The translations under genes and the position numbers were made by a program. Of a stretch of DNA of 64,000 nt, positions 58,501 to 64,000 are shown one piece after another. The stretch covers positions 26,536,862 through 26,600,861 of the forward strand of contig OY743170.1 in NCBI GenBank assembly GCA_963555705.1. Direction: 5' to 3'. Under the pieces are notes generated by a model. That model made no database searches. It was given only the letters and a program-made list of their open reading frames with translations, and was not told the origin of the DNA. How positions within the stretch are numbered: the first letter of the stretch is position 1; every line of letters begins with the position of its first letter. The stretch is from Ligustrum vulgare (lineage: Eukaryota > Streptophyta > Magnoliopsida > Lamiales > Oleaceae).

Positions 58501-60118
58501 GAAAGATGTGGGTCAATTATCAGCTTTGGGAACAGTACAAGAACAGTTGATTCGGGATTTTCAGAACTTGAGAATCGAAGTGAGAAACAAAGGAATCCAA
58601 AGTTTTAGCCGATTGACAAATTTGACAGTGAAGCCAGATTTGAGAAACAGAATTGTGATGGCTCAGGAAAGCGATAAGTTTTTGGAAAAGATCAAAGCCG
58701 AAGTTGGAACTGGCAAGAGAGCAGATTTTGAAATCGGAAGCGATAATGCACTATTATTCAAGGGTCGCCTGTGTGTACCGAAGGATGATCAGATTAGGAA
58801 TGAAATATTGAGGGAAGCCCACTCAGCTCCATATGCAGCTCATCCAGGAGGAACAAAAATGTACCGAGATTTGCGTACTACATTCTGGTGGAGGAATATG
58901 AAGGGATGCATCGCTAAGTTTGTCTCACGATGCATGACCTGTCAGCAAGTCAAGGCTGAACATCAGAGACCGTCAGGACTACTAAAACCTTTAGACATTC
59001 CGGAATGGAAATGGGAGAAGATTTCCATGGATTTCGTAACAGGCTTACCAAGAACAGTGAGGGGACATGACGCCATTTGGGTTATTGTGGACCGACTTAC
59101 AAAGTCAGCCCATTTTCTTCCAGTGCGGATGACTCTCAGTATAGATCACTTGGCCCAAATTTATATAAAGGAGATCGTTCGACTTCACGGGATTCCAGCG
59201 TCTATTATTTCAGATAGGGATCCGAGATTCACTTCGAGATTTTGGAAGAGCTTACACACGGCTATGGGGACTAAATTAAATTTTAGTACCGCTTACCACC
59301 CGCAGACGGACGGACAGTCTGAACGCACCATTCAGACCTTAGAGGATATGCTTAGAGCCTGTGTACTGGACTTAAGCGGCAATTGGGAAGCTCACCTGCC
59401 ATTGGTAGAGTTTTCTTACAATAACAGTTTTCAGGCTACCATTGGTATGGCACCGTATGAAGCACTGTATGGGCGAAGATGTCGATCGCCGGTATATTGG
59501 GATGAGGTTGGCGAGAGGAAGTTATTGGGTCCTGAATTAATTGAAAAGACTGTAGGGGCTATCGAGAAGATCAGATTGCGAATTAAAGCTGCCCAGGACA
59601 GACAGAAGAGTTATGCTGATCAGAGAAGAAAAGACTTGGAGTTCGAGATTGGAGAGAAAGTATTTTTGAAAATCTCCCCTATGAAGGGCACTATTCGTTT
59701 TGGCAAGAAAGGGAAATTAAGGCCTCGGTTTATCGGACCTTTTGAAATATTGGAGAAAGTAGGTAGTGTGGCTTATCGTCTAGCATTGCCACCCGAGCTC
59801 TCGGCTATACACAATGTTTTTCACATCTCTCTATTGAGAAAATACGTTCACGATCCCAGTCACGTGGTAAACTTTCAGTCAGTCCCGATTCAGAAAAATC
59901 TCTATTATGAAGAAGCACCCATGTGCATCATTGATAGAAAAGTCCATGTCCTAAGAAATAAAGAAATTTCTCTAGTCAAAGTCCAGTGGGGTAGACATAG
60001 TAGCGATGAGGCTACATGGGAAAAAGAAGAAGAAATTCTGGCCAAGTATCCAGATATTTTAGATCGAGTAAGTTTTAAATTTCGAGGACGAAATTATTTT
60101 AAGGTGGTAGGGTTGTAG
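55558..60118 (+). CDS. chromovirus Gag-Pol, spliced (55558-56587, 56679-60118), copy 2
   Basis: Same exon structure, length and protein as copy 1; all catalytic motifs present. One silent-looking difference was noted (GAAATT here, GAAATC in copy 1, both Ile). Its stop codon lies in LTR3. Confidence 0.92.
56588..56678 (+). other. 91-nt intron between gag and pol, copy 2
   Basis: Same donor and acceptor as in copy 1, shifted by 8034 bp. Confidence 0.85.
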
Positions 60119-62483
60119 CGACCGGGAATTTTAATTTCTTTTTAAATAAAATGTTTTAAAACTTTAAATGCGCGTCGCTACGACTTCTCCAATTTAATTT
60201 TAAAAAAAAAAAATAGTCGTCTAGCCAAATTATAAATGAGATTAAATTAATTTTCATAATATTCAAACTTCAGAATTTTACTCAAAATATCCCAACGTCA
60301 CCGTTTTAAATTTTAATTCAAAAATTTAACGATTTTAAAGCCCAAGATCAAAATTTTATTTTATTATCAACCAATTAAAGTTCAGCCTCTGTTTTCCATT
60401 TTTAAAACCACAATTCAGACACTTTCCCCTCTTAAAGAGAATTCACACACGTTTATATCCACACCTATCTGCAAGACTTCCATCCTTCACATCCCTAATC
60501 CTCTCCCTCTCTTCCTTAATAACCATGGCCATCCTACTGCAATCCTGCAATTCAGCCTCAATCAAGAGATTATGCTTGCAACTGTCCAAACCTACATCAC
60601 CTCTTTCAGCCCTCAATTCTGCGTCCAGCTCCCTACAATTCTTCCAATCAAACGAATGCCAACAATCTTCTTTTTTTTTTCAGACTTCAATCTCCAGCAT
60701 TCCAGTGAGGATCCTTAATTCCAATAATTCCACCCCCTTTCCAACTGCACTCCCTAATTCTCTCCCTCTTTTCCTTAACGACCATGCCATCCTACTGCAT
60801 TCCTGCATTACTTCCTCAATCAGCAGGCTACCTCAACTCCCTCAATTCTGCATTCAGTGATTTCAATCCCTGCATTTCTTCCTCAATCAACAGGCTTCCT
60901 CATCCTACCAAATTCAGAAAAAGCAGCTAAAATAACATACCCCATTCTTCATTTCCACACGAGCTCACCCAGGCCAAACGACATTACTGGTAATAATTTT
61001 TCTGCATTGCTGAACACCTCACAGCCATCGTCACTGCATTCCCAAACCAATCCAACAATACAACACCATCATCAAATCCCAAACAAACCCAAATTTCCAA
61101 AACCAACACATCATGATCGGCCACCATCATTCACCGCACCGAATCAGCCACTACCCAACCTCGATCCACACCATTTTTGTCCCAAATCAACCCAAACACC
61201 AAGAAAAACAAAGAATCAAGCAAACTCATAAACATACCTCAAACTTTACCGGAGTTCTTCGCCGGAAATCACCTAAAGAGTCGAACCACCAAGCCTCGGT
61301 TTGGTCTCATTTTCACACCCCAAACCCATCCTTACCATACACAAGAACCACCACCCTAAGGTGGCGCTAGCGCCGGCGGGATGGCAGCGGAGAAGGGGCG
61401 GATCCCCCTCCTTTCCCCATCGTCTCTCTCGGCCACTCTACTCTCTCTCTTTCGATCCTGAAGATTTGAGAGAGAAATGAGATTTTAATTTTATTTTATT
61501 TAGTTTAAGTTTTTGCAAATTTCCTTTTCATCCCCAAGTTTTGAAGTATATTCAATTCAGCCCTTAGTAATTCAAAAACCTATTAATTTCAGTCCTCTTG
61601 TCTAAAATGATTTCAATTTAGTTTTAAATGTTTTTATAATTTACAAATCAGCCCTTATTTTCGTAAAATGACTATTTCAGTCCTAAACCTTTCAATTTCT
61701 TTAATTTTCAATTTAACCATAAGATTTTATTTTATCACTTAAGACTTTAAATTTCTAAAATACTAATTAAATTAATTTACTTTTTGGCTAGACGAAGCAG
61801 TTGGTGATTTGAGAAGCTGACGTGTTAATCCCGCTCCAATTTTTGAGAACTCGTAACATTTAAAGGTAGACTCGCCCCCACTAATTGATTTATATTATAA
61901 TTGCACGTGATTATGTGGATTTGTGTGATATTGTATGCTTAATTGCATGAGAAAAGAAAAGAATATCTCGTATGAGATAAATTTGAGAATTTATGTTATG
62001 CACGTCATAACCTATCTGCTAGCATGATTTAAGAAAAGAATGGTTCATTTGCGTTCACTATGTGATGCCTATGAATAAGAAAAGAACGTCACTACATTAT
62101 TTGCATGATTACTTGTCCAATTATCTTTTAGATTAATTATTGGAGTTGAGTCTACTGAGTATTTCATTTTGAAATGCTCACCCCGTGGTTTTAACAATTT
62201 TGCAGATTTCGGCGACGGTGGCGAGTGATGGGCAATGGCGAAGAAAAAAAAAATTTTGGATATCATTTTTTGAAAGTCGTGGATTTCGAAATAAACAATT
62301 TCATTTTATCATGAATTCCCATTTTTAATAAGTTTGTAAGAATTATTCCATTTAAATTGAATTATCGCTAAACTTTGATTTATTAAACGTGATATTTAAT
62401 ATTTAGTCATATTTCCGCAATAAAGTGTATTCGAAAATTTAGAAAAGTGACGTTCCGGGCTCCACGGAACTCGGGGCGTTACA
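60114..62483 (+). repeat. LTR3 (2370 bp), 3' end joined to virus
   Basis: Ends GGGGCGTTACA at 62483 and is followed directly by viral AGAAGAATCTT. Two differences from LTR1 and LTR2 were noted (CTTAGTAATTC near 61565, CCAAAACC near 61098). The presumed target duplication AGAAG cannot be confirmed because the 5' flank is deleted. Confidence 0.95.
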
Positions 62484-63436
62484 AGAAGAATCTTAGAAAA
62501 CCAATTAAGAAAAGATATTTCTTAAGAAAATCAAATAAGAGGAAACCTTACTTAGATGAAAAGAGACATGTTAGAAAATTTAAGCCAGAAAGAACTTATA
62601 AAAATAAATTAAATTGCTTTGTTTGCAATAGTACTGAACATTTAGCAAGAACATGTCCTAAAAGAATAAACAATTATGATAAGAAAAGTACTCTTATAGA
62701 ATGTACAAATGAAGATTTAATACAATTAGATGAATACATTTCAGACAAAGAATCTATTTATAGTATTATATCAATAGAAGATCAAACTAATATAGAAGAA
62801 GAACATTCTGATTATGAAATATTAGATGAATTTACTAAATTCAAAATAAATGAAGAATCAGAATCAGAACAAGAAACTGAATTTATGGAAACATCTTTAG
62901 ACTCATGTAAACATAAATGGCAGAAGAACATAGGAATGGATAATATAGCATGTTTTATTTGTAAATGGTATCCAGCAAGAAAACTTAGAGCAAAATGTTT
63001 AGAATGTTATAAAGAAGCATGCATAAGATGTTTAGAAGAAAATTTGATTCTAGAAAAAGAAGAAACAAACATTGAAGTAGAAAGAAATAAATTAGAAATT
63101 TCTGAAATCAGAATTCTTAGAAAAAGAACTGAAAGTTTAGAAGAAATGCAGAATCTAATGATTAAAAGAATCGAAATATTAGAATCAAATAGAAAAGATA
63201 AGCAAATCATGATAGAAGAACCAAATTTAGAATGCTCACAAGTAAATTATGTTCAAGTTGTTTGTAATTCAGAAAAGCTTAAAACAATCAAAGTGAAATG
63301 CCAGATCAGAATAGGAAATTATATAATAAAATGCTTAGGATTAATAGACTCAGGAAGTAGTAATTGTATAATAAATAAAAAATTAATTCCAGACCAATAT
63401 GTTATAGAATCCAAAAATCCAATCAATGCACAATAA
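62484..63436 (+). pseudogene. viral coat zinc fingers and protease, right copy
   Basis: Contains CFVCNSTEHLARTC (T where the left copy has N), the second zinc motif CFICKWYPARKLRAKC...CIRC and LIDSGSSN. The frame is closed by TAA at 63434-63436, where the left copy has a glutamine codon. The ORF's first 12 residues (MTFRAPRNSGRY) come from LTR3. Confidence 0.85.
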
Positions 63437-64000
63437 ATGGATGGAGGATTATATACATATACAGAATTATTAAGACCAAACAGTAAAATAAGTTTTGAAA
63501 CAAATTGTGGCCTTAGTACAGAATATACATTACCAAGAGACTCAACATGGGTTAGATCCCTCAATTTAAAAGAAACAGATTTTATCATAGGTCTTAGCTT
63601 TTTATTAAAAGACAATGGTAGTGTTACAATTACAAAAGATTTTATATACATTTCCAGAAACATACATTATTCACACCAGCTGAGACAATACATTACCCAT
63701 CAGAGTACGCTGAGAAGCGTGGTGGAAGCCCTAAAGAAGAAAAATTTTGTCCCTGTAATAAAGAAAAAGAATGTCAGCTTTTAGAAAATTTAGAAGAAGA
63801 AAATGATGAAGAATTAGAAGATATAGAAATAGATTATCAATTTATTGATAATGAAAAAATTTATGATATGTTGATTACAGAACAAGATATAGAAAATTTG
63901 ATTAATAGATTGGAAAAAATGGAAATCTTAGGAGAAAATGTTTTAAAATACTGGGAAAAAGACAAGATTTTTTGTGAAATAAAAATTAAGAATCCAGAAT
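63437..64000 (+). pseudogene. viral protease end and RT start, right copy, frameshifted
   Basis: After the TAA the frame stays open to 63784, but a TA dinucleotide added near 63645 (TATATA against TATA in the left copy) moves it out of register. The original register resumes from about 63650 to the window end, with the acidic linker (LEEENDEELEDIEIDYQF). The T run shortened in the left copy is full length here. Confidence 0.8.

Larger units (their letters stand above)
44070..62483 (+). mobile_element. tandem pair of young Tekay/Del-type chromoviruses sharing an LTR
   Basis: Order: LTR1 (44070-46416), interior 1 (46417-52079), LTR2 (52080-54449), interior 2 (54450-60113), LTR3 (60114-62483), with a period of 8034 bp. 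Both interiors encode identical ORF1, Gag and Pol, and only one base difference caught my eye (C at about 48789, T at about 56829). LTR1 lacks its first 25 bp. Such arrays arise by unequal recombination between LTRs. The set is inserted in the right copy of the virus, so it is younger than the viral duplication. Confidence 0.93.
62484..64000 (+). mobile_element. endogenous caulimovirid, right copy resumed, running off the window
   Basis: Aligns with the reverse complement of 38299 down to about 36.78 kb. It covers the coat zinc fingers, protease and the start of RT. More differences from the left copy are visible here than in the arm before the retrotransposons. Confidence 0.9.

Noticed and set aside
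44070..62483. The array taken as two independent insertions
   Set aside because: There are three LTRs, not four, no target duplication between the interiors, and an exact 8034-bp period, so recombination or an assembly duplicate explains it better.

Overview
The window is nuclear DNA of a flowering plant, most likely a eudicot. It is AT-rich, holds an intron-bearing plant tetraspanin gene, plant Ty3/gypsy chromoviruses of the Tekay/Del type, MITEs, a TRIM-like element and endogenous caulimovirid (pararetrovirus) DNA. I see one clearly intact host gene. Nearly everything else is mobile or viral DNA in several age classes.

Layout. 1-1874: the end of an LTR. 2.05-2.37 kb: a broken AGC-kinase fragment on the minus strand. 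3.45-3.71 kb: a Stowaway-like MITE. 3.7-9.4 kb: AT-rich DNA with microsatellites and no gene I can name. 9.4-13.4 kb: three ~313-bp tandem repeats, the third split by a 3.0-kb LTR element (10254-13274) with a TTAAG target duplication. 13.86-19.30 kb: a two-exon tetraspanin gene whose 4.6-kb intron carries two small DNA-transposon-like repeats, a GA microsatellite and a 2-kb TRIM-like element (16862-18840, target duplication TTGTG). 20.5-25.9 kb: remnant of a minus-strand Tat-like LTR element with a coiled-coil ORF running antisense to it. 25.9-33.0 kb: decayed minus-strand chromoviruses. About 33.5-41.66 kb: a nearly complete pararetrovirus genome on the minus strand. 41.66-44.02 kb: a plus-strand copy of its 5' part, making an inverted repeat. 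44.07-62.48 kb: two almost identical young chromoviruses sharing the middle of three 2370-bp LTRs, inserted in that plus-strand copy. 62.48-64.0 kb: the plus-strand viral copy resumes and runs off the window.

Most notable: (1) Each young chromovirus has a 170-codon ORF upstream of gag whose tail is seven to eight consecutive heptads resembling the RNA polymerase II CTD, preceded by a SUMO-interaction-like motif. (2) Gag and Pol are fused in frame only by removing a 91-nt GT-AG intron, and both start codons sit 2-3 nt after candidate splice acceptors, suggesting splicing decides which protein is made. (3) The endogenous virus combines a badnavirus/tungrovirus-style front end (start-codon-poor short ORFs overlapping TAATG/ATGA, and a polyprotein with the double zinc-finger coat signature) with a downstream viroplasmin ORF. 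(4) The viral inverted repeat (2358-bp arms, 874-bp spacer) could yield hairpin RNA. Both viral copies are broken by independent lesions. All alignments were done by eye.
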